19,267 nt of DNA from JBLIKP01 sp047635375 (GCA_047635375.1 JBLIKP010000044.1:1-19267); one strand, 5' to 3'; counted from the stretch's first letter, positions 1-7,867 are shown. The notes: a model not told the origin generated them from the letters alone. Translations and numbers: made by a program.

Positions 1-1044
1 ATAAGCAACGGCGGTCCCAGCTTGAAATGGAAGGTTTCTTTGTTGCCAAAAATCTCCTACTGATAGGCAAAATAATACTCCCGCATCTTGCAGTAACTTA
101 GCTCTTTTGTAAGGTAAGGCCACGTCATCATCATCGTTTGTTGGTAAGCTGTGAAGTGGGGTTAGGATTACCGCAATGTTTTTTGATTTCAGAAGATCCG
201 TTGCAAGATGGGCATCCTCACCACCAACAATAACCATTTTTACACCCATTTCGTCGGCGAATTGAACCGCAGCCATAATTTCCTTTACGTAATCTGCACG
301 GATGAAAAGCGTTCGGTTTTTTGAAAACAATAAACGCATGGATTCCATTTTTAAGTTAACCGGATTTGGTGATTTTCTTTCGGCGTAAGCCTTAGCCTCC
401 AAAAAGAAATCTTTAATTTCATCAACCTGCTTGTCGTAATCTTCACTTTTCTTAACTCCACCCGGCGCTGCCCACCAGCCACTGTAGGTAAACATTCTAG
501 GCCAGTTTAAATAGATTCCATCGTCAGGTAATAAGGCGGCGTCTTCCCAGTTCCACCCATCAAGATTCATGATAGACGACATCCCCGAAATTCTTCCTCC
601 TCGTGGCGTGACTTGGGCGATTAAAACACCATTTGACCTTACCGTAGGTGTAACTTTCGAGTCGGTGTTGTAGGCGATTAAAGCACGTACATTGGGATTC
701 ATGGAGCCTAGCTCATTGAAATCTCGAGTTTGCTTAAGCGCTTCTACTTCTGCAAGCCCTAAATTCGTGTTTGGAGCAATTAATCCAGGATAAACATGCT
801 TTCCAGTGGCATTAATAATGTCTGTGTTCGCTGGGTCTAAGCGGATTGTGCTTCCCTCAAGGATGTTCGTGATTTTCCCGTTTTCGAAAGTAATCACAGC
901 ATTTTCGATTACCTCACCATTTCCCACGTGGGCTGTTGCACCAGTAATGGCGATTGGTTTTTGTTGAGGCTTGGCAGGAACTTGCTGAGCCATGGCCGCA
1001 GTTCCAATTATTGTGCTTAATAGCGTTGTTGCTAAAAATTTCAT
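1..1044 (-). CDS. Secreted amidohydrolase-family protein, C-terminus beyond window, lacks HxH
   Basis: The open frame starts with ATG at 1044 and runs off the left edge without a stop, so 348 residues are visible. It begins with a typical signal peptide (MKFLATTLLSTIIGTAAMA, cleavage near residue 19), so it should act in the periplasm or outside the cell. After it comes the small beta-domain usual at the start of amidohydrolases (about 30-85, with NATGKHVYPG), then the entry to the TIM barrel. The position where a catalytic family member has PGxxDxHxH reads PGLIAPNTNLG (86-96), so both metal-binding histidines are absent. A later GVLFCLSVGD stretch fits the family's strand 8 aspartate. It lies 19 bp downstream of the 998-residue amidohydrolase on the same strand, so the two are very likely co-transcribed. 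Substrate unknown. Family membership is firm; loss of metal-dependent catalysis is inferred. Confidence 0.85.
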   Translation of the reverse strand, partial: MKFLATTLLSTIIGTAAMAQQVPAKPQQKPIAITGATAHVGNGEVIENAVITFENGKITNILEGSTIRLDPANTDIINATGKHVYPGLIAPNTNLGLAEVEALKQTRDFNELGSMNPNVRALIAYNTDSKVTPTVRSNGVLIAQVTPRGGRISGMSSIMNLDGWNWEDAALLPDDGIYLNWPRMFTYSGWWAAPGGVKKSEDYDKQVDEIKDFFLEAKAYAERKSPNPVNLKMESMRLLFSKNRTLFIRADYVKEIMAAVQFADEMGVKMVIVGGEDAHLATDLLKSKNIAVILTPLHSLPTNDDDDVALPYKRAKLLQDAGVLFCLSVGDFWQQRNLPFQAGTAVAY

Positions 1045-1063
1045 AGTAATTAATTTTTACGGA

Positions 1064-4060
1064 TTAGTGATTAAAAACGTCGGCATCATGAGTGTCACAA
1101 TGCATTTCTGGAGTCTTTCCACTTCCAAATTTTCGTGTAGCTGCGCCGCCATTTTTCTCAGCAAGCATTTTTTGAATTAGCCTGTTGCGTTCTGCAGCAA
1201 CTTCTTCGCGTTTTTTCTCATCCGCTTTAGCGTCGTAATAAAGGACACCATCAATAAAAGTGTTTTCAGCTTTAGCGTAAATACTCAAAGGATTGTCAGA
1301 CCAAACCACCACATCACCGTCTTTACCTGATTTAATACTTCCCATTTTGTCGTCAAGGTGAAGCATTTTCGCGGGATTTAGCGTAACAAACTTAAATGCC
1401 TCTTCTTCTGAAAGGCCACCATATTTAACTGCTTTTGCAGCTTCTTGATTAAGTCTGCGACCCATTTCGGCATCGTCAGAATTGAATGCGGTAAGCACAC
1501 CTTGGTTGTGCATAAGTGCTCCATTGTATGGAATTGCATCCAGCACTTCGTACTTATAAGCCCACCAATCAGAGAATGTTGAACCGGCAGCACCGTGCTC
1601 CTTCATCTTGTCGGCTACTTTATAACCTTCCAAAATGTGGGTAAACGTATTTACATTGGTCCCGAATTTCTCGGTAACCTTCATAAGCATGTTTATCTCG
1701 GATTGCACGTAGGAGTGACAAGAAATAAAACGTTTTTTATTGATGATTTCTAGAATCGTCTCAAGTTCAATGTCTTTTCTTGGTGAAGCTTTTCGTGCTT
1801 TATCCTTTGCCGACATTTTATTAAACGAAGCCCATTGTGCCTCGTATTCTTTGGCTCTTGTGAAGTAGTCCATAAAGATTTGCTCTACTCCCATTCTAGT
1901 TTGAGGATAGCGAGGATCACCCGTTGGATTCCAATTGCTTTGCTTAACGTTTTCTCCCAAGGCGAATTTGATAAATCCATCAGCGCCCTTAATTTTCATT
2001 TCTTCTGGGCTCATTCCCCATCTTAATTTGATAAGAGCAGATTGCCCACCGATAGGGTTTGCTGAGCCATGTAAAAGATGCGCAGCAGTTACACCGCCCG
2101 CTAGCTGACGATAAATGTGACTATTGTCAGAGTTGATAACATCCATCATTCGTACCTCCGCAGAACTTGCTTGTCCGCCTTCATTCACACCACTAAGCGC
2201 AATATGCGAGTGCTCATCTATTATTCCAGCGGTTAAATGTTTGCCGGTCCCATCAATTTCAATGGCACCATTTGCAGTAAGGTTTTTCCCAATTTTTGAA
2301 ATTTTCCCGTCTTTTAAAAGGACATCAGTATTTTTTATAATTCCGTCCTTTTCATTTGTCCAAACCGTAGCATTCTTTATTAAATAAGTTTTTGCTTCTG
2401 GTCTTTCGGTCGAGCCGAAAGCCATGAAAGGATACATTACTTCACCAATTTTTGGCTTTTCATCTTCTTTTTCTTTGTCCTCCTTTTTATCAAGTTCACC
2501 CACATGTATTGCAGTGAACTTAAATGTAGAACCATTTTCCATTTCTCCTTTTCCTACAAAAGTTAAGGGCGATTTACTAGTGATATAAGCTGAAATTCTA
2601 TGCGGTCCTTTAGCATCCTTCTCGTTTACCGTGAAAGTGTAAAAACCGGCATTTTCTGAAATGGCAACCTTATGTGTTGTAGAATCATTTGGCTTGAATA
2701 CCCCGCCTTTATCAGATTCAATAGTAATCTCTCCTAATGAAAGTCCCGTTACGTTAAACTTGCCAGTAATATTAGGCTTGTCAAGCGGTTTGATTTCATA
2801 TTTATTTCCTTGAACCCAAGTTTGGTGGATTGCACTACCAGTTTCAAATATTGGTTTATCGGTAATTAGGAAGTTGGCATATTTCCCTTTTTCAATAGTT
2901 CCAAAATCTTTTTGGACATTAAGCATTTGAGCTGGCGTGATTGTAAGTGCTGAAAGCGCCTGATTTTCGGTGAGGCCATATTCAATCGCTTTTTGAATAT
3001 TTTTCAAAAAATCTTTTTTGTTTTTTAGACCATCTGAAGTGAAGGCAAATTGAACTCCAGCCTCTGCTAATCTCGCTGCATTAGCAGGAGCTTGCTCCCA
3101 ATGCATCATGTCTTCCAACGAAATCATAGAAGCATCGTAAGGGTCGGTCACATCATACGCAGTTGGGTAGTCAACAGGGATTATTAGCGAAGCTTTTGTT
3201 TGCTTCACATAAGGGAGCTTTTGGTATTCGTCACCGTTCCCTTTTATTATGAACTGCATGTTCATTTCATCCCCAATTTTATCGGCACGAAGCAAATCAA
3301 GAACGTTATTTACCTCAAATATTGAAGGAAGTGAAGCATTTCTAGACCATGCCTCTAAGGTTAAGTTTTTGTCTTGCGCATTGCCGTTAGCGTACCATTG
3401 CGCATCAAGTTCGGTTTGCCTTAAAAGCGCGATAGAGCCCATTAATGACCCTGGGTAGTTTTGCGAAGAAGTACCCTTGCTGAAGGAAAATGCGGACGAA
3501 GCTTTATTTTTTCCAATCACTTCATTTGCTCGGTTTTCGCTAAGATTAACCACAGTTCCGGTTCCGCGAGCGATTCCGTCAAAATAAAAAGAGTTTACGG
3601 TGGTAAATCCAGCTTCGCGTAGTGCTTTGGCAGATTTCGGCTCTGGGTTAAAGGTTTCTATTGCGTTAATTTCGGATCGGATAGCTTCATTCCATCCGTA
3701 AGCCCCTTTTTTATCACTTATATGTTGAATTTTATAAGCCCCTCTTTTCGGTTTTTCCTGTGGAAGGCCATAATCTGTGAACAAATCCAAAAATCCAGGG
3801 TAAATATATTTACCTGTAGCGTCAATTGAAATAGCATCTTTGGGGATTTCAATGTCTGCACCAACGGCTATTATTCGTCGGTCTTGGATTAATAATGTAG
3901 CATTTTCAATCTTTTCACCAGGCTTGATGATGATTGTTGCATTTTTAATAGCGGTGATTTTGACGTTATTCTCAAAAACACCGTTCACAGGGAAAGTTTC
4001 CTGCGCGATTGCCGATGAACTCAGCAGGATGCAAAGTAGGCTTAAAAAAAAATTTCTCAT
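1064..4060 (-). CDS. Secreted double-domain amidohydrolase (degenerate N-terminal, intact C-terminal domain)
   Basis: The protein has 998 residues, about twice a normal amidohydrolase. The signal peptide is MRNFFLSLLCILLSSSAIAQ. I chose the ATG at 4060 over an in-frame TTG two codons upstream because it puts the charged signal-peptide N-terminus first. Residues about 30-430 form one amidohydrolase-like domain with an N-terminal beta-domain, an FTSDG motif near 343 and the family's closing GTIEKGKYANF, but PGFLDLFTDYG at 88-98 replaces the HxH site. Residues about 430-520 look like a beta-rich linker, followed by an acidic/lysine stretch (KKEDKEKEDEKPK). Residues about 558-945 form a second amidohydrolase domain with intact ligands: HSH 617-619, H782 (SCHSY), H808 (FTHI) and D861/D862 (NSDD). 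The most similar families I know are imidazolonepropionase-like hydrolases of Bacteroidota; the substrate cannot be read from sequence. It is the first gene of a pair with the amidohydrolase 19 bp downstream. Confidence 0.88.
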   Translation of the reverse strand: MRNFFLSLLCILLSSSAIAQETFPVNGVFENNVKITAIKNATIIIKPGEKIENATLLIQDRRIIAVGADIEIPKDAISIDATGKYIYPGFLDLFTDYGLPQEKPKRGAYKIQHISDKKGAYGWNEAIRSEINAIETFNPEPKSAKALREAGFTTVNSFYFDGIARGTGTVVNLSENRANEVIGKNKASSAFSFSKGTSSQNYPGSLMGSIALLRQTELDAQWYANGNAQDKNLTLEAWSRNASLPSIFEVNNVLDLLRADKIGDEMNMQFIIKGNGDEYQKLPYVKQTKASLIIPVDYPTAYDVTDPYDASMISLEDMMHWEQAPANAARLAEAGVQFAFTSDGLKNKKDFLKNIQKAIEYGLTENQALSALTITPAQMLNVQKDFGTIEKGKYANFLITDKPIFETGSAIHQTWVQGNKYEIKPLDKPNITGKFNVTGLSLGEITIESDKGGVFKPNDSTTHKVAISENAGFYTFTVNEKDAKGPHRISAYITSKSPLTFVGKGEMENGSTFKFTAIHVGELDKKEDKEKEDEKPKIGEVMYPFMAFGSTERPEAKTYLIKNATVWTNEKDGIIKNTDVLLKDGKISKIGKNLTANGAIEIDGTGKHLTAGIIDEHSHIALSGVNEGGQASSAEVRMMDVINSDNSHIYRQLAGGVTAAHLLHGSANPIGGQSALIKLRWGMSPEEMKIKGADGFIKFALGENVKQSNWNPTGDPRYPQTRMGVEQIFMDYFTRAKEYEAQWASFNKMSAKDKARKASPRKDIELETILEIINKKRFISCHSYVQSEINMLMKVTEKFGTNVNTFTHILEGYKVADKMKEHGAAGSTFSDWWAYKYEVLDAIPYNGALMHNQGVLTAFNSDDAEMGRRLNQEAAKAVKYGGLSEEEAFKFVTLNPAKMLHLDDKMGSIKSGKDGDVVVWSDNPLSIYAKAENTFIDGVLYYDAKADEKKREEVAAERNRLIQKMLAEKNGGAATRKFGSGKTPEMHCDTHDADVFNH

Positions 4061-4144
4061 AGTCAATATAATTGGAGCACCAATATAAGACTAATCAAAG
4101 CGTATATAAAATTTTTGAGTTTTGCTGTTGCCGAAAATTTGGAT

Positions 4145-4852
4145 TTAGGCTTGAAATAGGAAAATGGTGGGTATTTTATGTAGTTCAGGAACCTGATTTT
4201 TCCAATTTTTCACAGACTTGGTTGAGATAAATTCATCTTCACCCGTGATATTTTTGGCAACACATAACTTGGTGTTTCCTGACAAGGATTTAACCAAGTC
4301 TTGCATTAATGGATTGTTGCGGTAAGGGGTTTCAATGAAAATTTGGGTTTGCCTATCTCTTACTGATCTTGCCTCAAGTTCCTTTATTCTTTTAATACGT
4401 TCTTGTTTATTTATGGGAATATATCCAACAAAGCTGAAGTTTTGTCCGTTTAATCCAGAAGCCATTAGTGCTAAAATAATAGACGATGGCCCAACAATTG
4501 GACAAACTTTAATATTGTTTTCATGAGCTGCGGCTACGAGTTTTCCGCCAGGATCTGCAACCGATGGACAACCCGCTTCGCTAATTAGGGCCACATCGTT
4601 TCCGTTTTTTAATAAGTTTATTGATTTAGAAATATCCTCGGTGGAGGCCTTTTTATCACAATTAATAAATGTTAATTCATCAATATCGATTGGTTTATGA
4701 AGCTTTTTTAGAAACCTGCGAGCCGTTTTTATTTCTTCAACAGCATAAAATTTTATTTTTTGAACCAGTTCAGGAGTGCCTATTACCCATTGGTTTTCAA
4801 GATTGTCTGGCGATAGAAGAGATGGAATTAGATAGAGGATACCGGTTTGCAT
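4145..4852 (-). CDS. RsmI-like SAM-dependent methyltransferase (tetrapyrrole methylase fold)
   Basis: The 235-residue protein carries the signatures of the RsmI branch of the tetrapyrrole-methylase fold: SEAGCPSVADPG (91-102), which forms part of the SAM site, VGPSSIILALMASGL (120-134), FVGYIP (141-146), ETPYR (174-178) and KNITGEDE (200-207). RsmI itself 2'-O-methylates C1402 of 16S rRNA. This protein is shorter than usual RsmI (about 280) and its N-terminus reads GILYLIPSLLSPDN instead of the classic LYxVATPIGNLxD, so it belongs to the divergent RsmI-like group I associate with Bacteroidota, and its exact target is uncertain. No signal peptide; cytosolic. The gene diverges from the unknown gene at 4950 across a 97-bp gap and lies 84 bp upstream of the double-domain amidohydrolase on the same strand, far enough that co-transcription is possible but not evident. 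Confidence 0.85.
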   Translation of the reverse strand: MQTGILYLIPSLLSPDNLENQWVIGTPELVQKIKFYAVEEIKTARRFLKKLHKPIDIDELTFINCDKKASTEDISKSINLLKNGNDVALISEAGCPSVADPGGKLVAAAHENNIKVCPIVGPSSIILALMASGLNGQNFSFVGYIPINKQERIKRIKELEARSVRDRQTQIFIETPYRNNPLMQDLVKSLSGNTKLCVAKNITGEDEFISTKSVKNWKNQVPELHKIPTIFLFQA

Positions 4853-4949
4853 GGCTAAAAGTACTTCAATTTTTAAAATTAATCGGAACCTAAACCGTTT
4901 AATACGTATAAGTTATTTTATATTTAGTTGAATCAAAAACTTACAGGTT

Positions 4950-5669
4950 ATGACAAATTTGAATGAAAATTGGTTGACTGAAGGCCTGTTAGATTATGAA
5001 TATAAGAAATACATAATCTTAGGCTATCTGCAAGGTGTTGAGAAGTCCTTCTCTCAAAACATGTTATATCCCCACTTTAGGGATGTCATTGATCATTATC
5101 GAAGATTAATTTCCATTAAATCCAACAAAGAAAGTCTTCAACAAAATTTCCCAAAGGAATTGGACGAAGTATACTGGGAAAAGCTTTTACTAAAGTATAA
5201 GTCCAAAGTTGAGGAAGATGATGTTATGGAAGTACTCGATGAAATCGTGCGATATAGCATGGTGAAGTTTGAGAAATCTATTGAAAACGGAAAGGAAATC
5301 TATGATTTTATAGAAAAGAAACTCACTATTTTTCCCATCGGAGTGGTCCCTTTAAATGTGGATTACGGATATATTTTTCTTCGCACAGGCAATGACAAGC
5401 AGACAAATGTATATGAATATCAGGTTAGTTTGTTTGAGCATGGTGAGGCTAATTATCGAGGGATAAGAACAGAATTATTTGAGAGTGTTTCTCATAGTGA
5501 CTTTGTCAATTTGGCTTCTCTAAAAAGCAGTCTAATTAAAAAGAATAAAAACTTGCCAAATCCGGCAGTTTATGGAATTGAAACGCCTCACGTTTTCCCT
5601 CTTAAGGAAAGTTTATTGCCAATTGCTAAGAGAACGTTCGTCCGTTATATCGCAGAAAACACTCCCTGA
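4950..5669 (+). CDS. Conserved-looking cytosolic protein of unknown function
   Basis: The protein has 239 residues with no signal peptide and no membrane segment. I do not recognise a named domain. The N-terminal third is mostly helical and rich in aromatic and charged residues (LTEGLLDYEYKKYIILGYL at about 9-27, then PHFRDVIDHYRRL). The middle (about 80-125) is acidic and helical. The C-terminal half looks mixed alpha/beta, with TIFPIGVVPLNVDYGYIFL and a VYEYQVSLFE strand. My impression is of a protein conserved across Flavobacteriia with no assigned role, but that is memory and not a search result. It starts with ATG at 4950 after an AT-rich leader; a TATATTTA stretch at 4919-4926 could be its -7 box. 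It stands alone between the divergent methyltransferase gene and the lipoprotein cluster, which gives no functional clue. Confidence 0.75.
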   Translation: MTNLNENWLTEGLLDYEYKKYIILGYLQGVEKSFSQNMLYPHFRDVIDHYRRLISIKSNKESLQQNFPKELDEVYWEKLLLKYKSKVEEDDVMEVLDEIVRYSMVKFEKSIENGKEIYDFIEKKLTIFPIGVVPLNVDYGYIFLRTGNDKQTNVYEYQVSLFEHGEANYRGIRTELFESVSHSDFVNLASLKSSLIKKNKNLPNPAVYGIETPHVFPLKESLLPIAKRTFVRYIAENTP

Positions 5670-5803
5670 ATTCAGGTATTTTTAAAATAATATATGAAAG
5701 TAAAATACCCGAGAAAACATCGTTTTTGAGGCTTTAAGACTGATTGCCTTCTAGTTTACTGCCGTAACCTTTTGATTGATACGTCACGAACGACAAAAGA
5801 CGC

Positions 5804-5823
5804 CTATATTTATGGTATCTTTA
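5804..5823 (+). promoter_or_regulatory. Candidate promoter element upstream of the first lipoprotein
   Basis: The block CTATATTTATGG followed by TATCTTTA matches, with one single-base gap and two substitutions, the block at 7217-7237 upstream of the third paralogous lipoprotein, where the second half is a perfect TAnnTTTG box. Here TATCTTTA is a one-mismatch -7 box about 52 nt before the ATG. No well-spaced TTG is seen at the -33 position, so the promoter assignment rests on the shared block. Confidence 0.4.
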
Positions 5824-5838
5824 TTTTTTTAAAATCAT

Positions 5839-5852
5839 TTCGCTTCAGCGAA
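5839..5852 (+). other. Small hairpin in the leader of the first lipoprotein mRNA
   Basis: The sequence TTCGCT-TC-AGCGAA is a perfect 6-bp inverted repeat, realistically a 5-bp stem with a UUCA loop. It sits between the candidate -7 box and the ATG at 5876. No T-run follows it, so it is not a terminator. It could stabilise the leader or be chance. Confidence 0.35.
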
Positions 5853-5875
5853 TCTTTAATTTAAAAGTAAAAATT

Positions 5876-6442
5876 ATGAAAAAGTTAATACGATTTACCT
5901 TTGTTGCTTTGGCAGCATGCGTATTGTATTTTGGTGTTTCTTCATGTGAAGAAGGAGCAAGTCCATTGTTAATTGATGTAGACTTAAAGTACGAAAATTT
6001 AACCTTGAAGATTGATTCAGGAGTAACCACAAGTGGTGAAGTTACCGCTTTGGACACCTTAGTTGAAATTAATGTAGATAGCTTAATAAAAGCTGGTGGC
6101 GGCTCCATAGATGACATTAAATCATTAATCGTTCAAAGTTTTACCATCAAATTAATAAACCCTGTCGGTGGTAATTTTGACGCAATAAAGTCATTTTCCC
6201 TTAGTGTGGCCCCTGGTTCAGACGCGAATGATATTATTCAGATTATAACTCCTGGAACTAAATTAACCAAAGGTGCTTCTGAAGTTGTCGTTCCCGTAAC
6301 CGATGAGGATATGGTGCGTTTATTACAAGAAAATGCCTTTATTATAAAAGCAACTATTACGCTTGAAGATGGTGTTGAAATAACCGAAGGGTTGGTTGCC
6401 GAGGCAACTTTATTAAGCACAGCTAAAGTTTCTCCATTATAG
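5876..6442 (+). CDS. Small lipoprotein, paralog 1 of 3
   Basis: The protein has 188 residues. The N-terminus (MKKLIRF, a hydrophobic stretch, then GVSSC) is a lipoprotein signal with the lipidated cysteine at 24. The residues after it (CEEG) are acidic, which in Capnocytophaga and other Bacteroidota helps send lipoproteins to the cell surface; surface location here is inferred. The mature part is mostly predicted beta strand with alternating hydrophobics. Motifs shared with the next two genes are KIDSG (45-49), ALDTL (58-62), NVDSLI (66-71), LINPVGGNFDAIKS (93-106), the PVTDEDM region (140-146) and a hydrophobic C-terminus ending AKVSPL. I do not recognise a named domain. A strong terminator follows, so the gene is probably transcribed separately from paralog 2. 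Confidence 0.85.
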   Translation: MKKLIRFTFVALAACVLYFGVSSCEEGASPLLIDVDLKYENLTLKIDSGVTTSGEVTALDTLVEINVDSLIKAGGGSIDDIKSLIVQSFTIKLINPVGGNFDAIKSFSLSVAPGSDANDIIQIITPGTKLTKGASEVVVPVTDEDMVRLLQENAFIIKATITLEDGVEITEGLVAEATLLSTAKVSPL

Positions 6443-6461
6443 AAAATTGAACAAAATAATT

Positions 6462-6500
6462 AAAGCCTCACTATTTCAAATAGTGAGGCTTTTTTGTTTT
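6462..6500 (+). terminator. Strong intrinsic terminator after lipoprotein 1
   Basis: The arms AAAGCCTCACTATTT (6462-6476) and AAATAGTGAGGCTTT (6478-6492) are perfect reverse complements around a single C, giving a stem of about 13 bp with a 5-nt loop. The downstream arm runs into TTTTTTGTTTT. The left flank lacks a matching A-run, so it should act on the plus strand only. Confidence 0.93.
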
Positions 6501-6510
6501 TACTCCCTAG

Positions 6511-6531
6511 TTTGAGCCAAATTCGCTCAAA
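6511..6531. repeat. 7-bp inverted repeat upstream of lipoprotein 2
   Basis: TTTGAGC (6511-6517) and GCTCAAA (6525-6531) are perfect inverted arms around a 7-nt spacer. No T-run follows, so it is not a terminator. It lies about 80 bp before the ATG at 6613, upstream of the probable promoter, where an operator could sit. Confidence 0.4.
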
Positions 6532-6612
6532 TGAAAATTACGGAACCTCAAAAAATTGAATTTTTATAATTAAGAAAAATTAATATGTTTACTTTTTAAA
6601 AAACAAATAGTT

Positions 6613-7173
6613 ATGAAACGTTTAATTCCCATTTTACTTTTTTTACTCCCTTTGTTTCTTTTCTCTTCTTGTATTATCCAAAGCGATGATCTTGGTAAGT
6701 TTGAGGTAGATATTAACATTAATAACCTCATCCTAAAGATTGATTCTGGGGCTAGTGCCAAGTCAGGATTGGATGTGGCGTTGGATACAGGTTTGATAAC
6801 AAATGCCGATAGCCTGATTTCCCTTGCTGGAGGTGACCCCAACGTTATTAAAAAGGTTGAGGTAAGATCAATTGTAATTAAGGTGGTAAAGCCAGGTGGA
6901 CGGAATTTTGACCCCATTAATGCAATTATTTTAAAGGTTTCAAACACTGTCAATCCTTCTTCCAAAATTGATTTTATTCCTGAAGGAACCTTGTTGCCTA
7001 GAGGTAAAGCCGAGATTAACGTTCCGGTAACCACTAAGGATGTTCAGGGCTTACTCAAAAATCCTAATTTAAGAATTGAATGCAGCACTGAAATAATAGA
7101 AGGAGTCGTAATAACCGAGGACATGATAATTAGTATGGATATCAAATGTGTAGCCATTGTAGATTACTTATAA
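6613..7173 (+). CDS. Small lipoprotein, paralog 2 of 3
   Basis: The protein has 186 residues and is clearly related to the genes on both sides. The signal MKRLIPILLFLLPLFLFSSC puts the lipidated cysteine at 20. The acidic pair comes a little later than in its neighbours (CIIQSDD). Shared motifs are KIDSG (42-46), VALDTG, ADSLI (65-69), VKPGGRNFDPINA (92-104) and a PVTTKD stretch near 138-143; the C-terminus ends AIVDYL. It keeps the glycine pair before NFD that paralog 1 has and paralog 3 lacks, so 1 and 2 look closer to each other. The mature region has two extra cysteines (in RIECST and DIKCVA) that the others lack, which could form a disulfide outside the cytoplasm. A TATGTTTA stretch at 6584-6591 is a weak -7 candidate. 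No clear terminator follows. Confidence 0.85.
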   Translation: MKRLIPILLFLLPLFLFSSCIIQSDDLGKFEVDININNLILKIDSGASAKSGLDVALDTGLITNADSLISLAGGDPNVIKKVEVRSIVIKVVKPGGRNFDPINAIILKVSNTVNPSSKIDFIPEGTLLPRGKAEINVPVTTKDVQGLLKNPNLRIECSTEIIEGVVITEDMIISMDIKCVAIVDYL

Positions 7174-7209
7174 TCCCCTTATTTTCAATGCTTTAAATTT
7201 TCTGAGTGA

Positions 7210-7237
7210 TTGTTGTCTATATTTATGGGTATATTTG
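7210..7237 (+). promoter_or_regulatory. Bacteroidota-type promoter of lipoprotein 3
   Basis: TTG at 7210-7212 and TATATTTG at 7230-7237 match the Bacteroidota/Flavobacterium consensus TTG-N17-23-TAnnTTTG with a 17-nt spacer. The start codon lies 21 nt after the box, implying a very short leader. The spacer contains CTATATTTATGG (7217-7228), which is repeated upstream of paralog 1. Confidence 0.65.
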
Positions 7238-7258
7238 TATCGAACATTAAGATTCTAA

Positions 7259-7828
7259 ATGAAAGTTCTCCATAAAACATTTATTGTTTCAATAGTCTTA
7301 GGGCTTGTCCACTTCTTGGTTGTTTCCTGCGAAGAGAATTTGCCATTAATTGATTTTTCTTTTGAACATAAGGACTTAAAATTTGAGATTGACTCGACTA
7401 TTAACTCGAGTGAAGGGGAATTTCTATTTTTGGATACCGTAGTTAAAACCAATATTGATAGTTTAATAGATGAACAGGATGCCGACAAAGAAGATATTAA
7501 GGAAATCCGTGCTGATAGCATTAACCTTGAGATCTTAAATCCTGAACTAAATTTCGATTTTTTAAAAAGTGCTCGAATTACCATTAGCACACCAGATAAT
7601 CCTGGGGACGTAGTTCAGATTACCCAAATGAATTTTGTTATTCCATTGAAGCAACTTAGAGTTTTGGTGATTCCGACAAGAGATGAAGATCTTGTCAAGT
7701 TTTTAGAAGAAGATTCGGATGAATTTAGAATACGTATTTACATAAATCGACGGTTAGGGACTGTATTACAAGAGAAGGCGATGGTTAAAGCCTATATAAA
7801 AGCGGTCGCCAAAGTCGGAATTCTATAA
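7259..7828 (+). CDS. Small lipoprotein, paralog 3 of 3
   Basis: The protein has 189 residues. Its lipoprotein signal has the cysteine at 24 (VVSC), followed by CEEN as in paralog 1. Shared motifs are EIDS (43-46), FLDTVV (57-62), NIDSLI (65-70), ILNPELNFDFLKS (92-104), a PTRDEDLVKFL stretch near 139-149 and the C-terminus AKVGIL. It is more acidic in the middle (DEQDADKEDI, 71-80) and lacks the glycine pair before NFD. The fold looks all-beta and I cannot name it. It has its own promoter and terminator, so the three paralogs are tandem copies with at least partly separate transcription, not one simple operon. Function unknown; a cell-surface or periplasmic binding role is only a guess. Confidence 0.85.
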   Translation: MKVLHKTFIVSIVLGLVHFLVVSCEENLPLIDFSFEHKDLKFEIDSTINSSEGEFLFLDTVVKTNIDSLIDEQDADKEDIKEIRADSINLEILNPELNFDFLKSARITISTPDNPGDVVQITQMNFVIPLKQLRVLVIPTRDEDLVKFLEEDSDEFRIRIYINRRLGTVLQEKAMVKAYIKAVAKVGIL

Positions 7829-7836
7829 AAAATTTT

Positions 7837-7867
7837 AAGTCATTCATTCGAATGACTTTTTTGTTTT
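7837..7867 (+). terminator. Intrinsic terminator after lipoprotein 3
   Basis: AAGTCATTC (7837-7845) pairs perfectly with GAATGACTT (7850-7858) around the loop ATTC. The 9-bp stem is followed by TTTTTTGTTTT. It starts 9 nt after the stop codon and separates the lipoprotein cluster from the flavoprotein gene. Confidence 0.9.

Noticed and set aside
1835..2387. Plus-strand open frames inside the 998-residue amidohydrolase
   Set aside because: They are opposite-strand shadows of a gene with strong domain conservation and have no recognisable content.
4061..4066. In-frame TTG at 4066 as start of the 998-residue amidohydrolase
   Set aside because: It adds only two residues before ATG 4060, which gives a cleaner signal peptide start.
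4505..4852. Calling the methyltransferase rsmI outright
   Set aside because: The N-terminal motif and length differ from canonical RsmI, so only an RsmI-like label is supported.
5675..5709. Terminator after the unknown gene at 4950-5669
   Set aside because: GGTATTTT and AAAATACC are an 8-bp inverted repeat, but the stem is AT-rich, the loop is 19 nt and no T-run follows.
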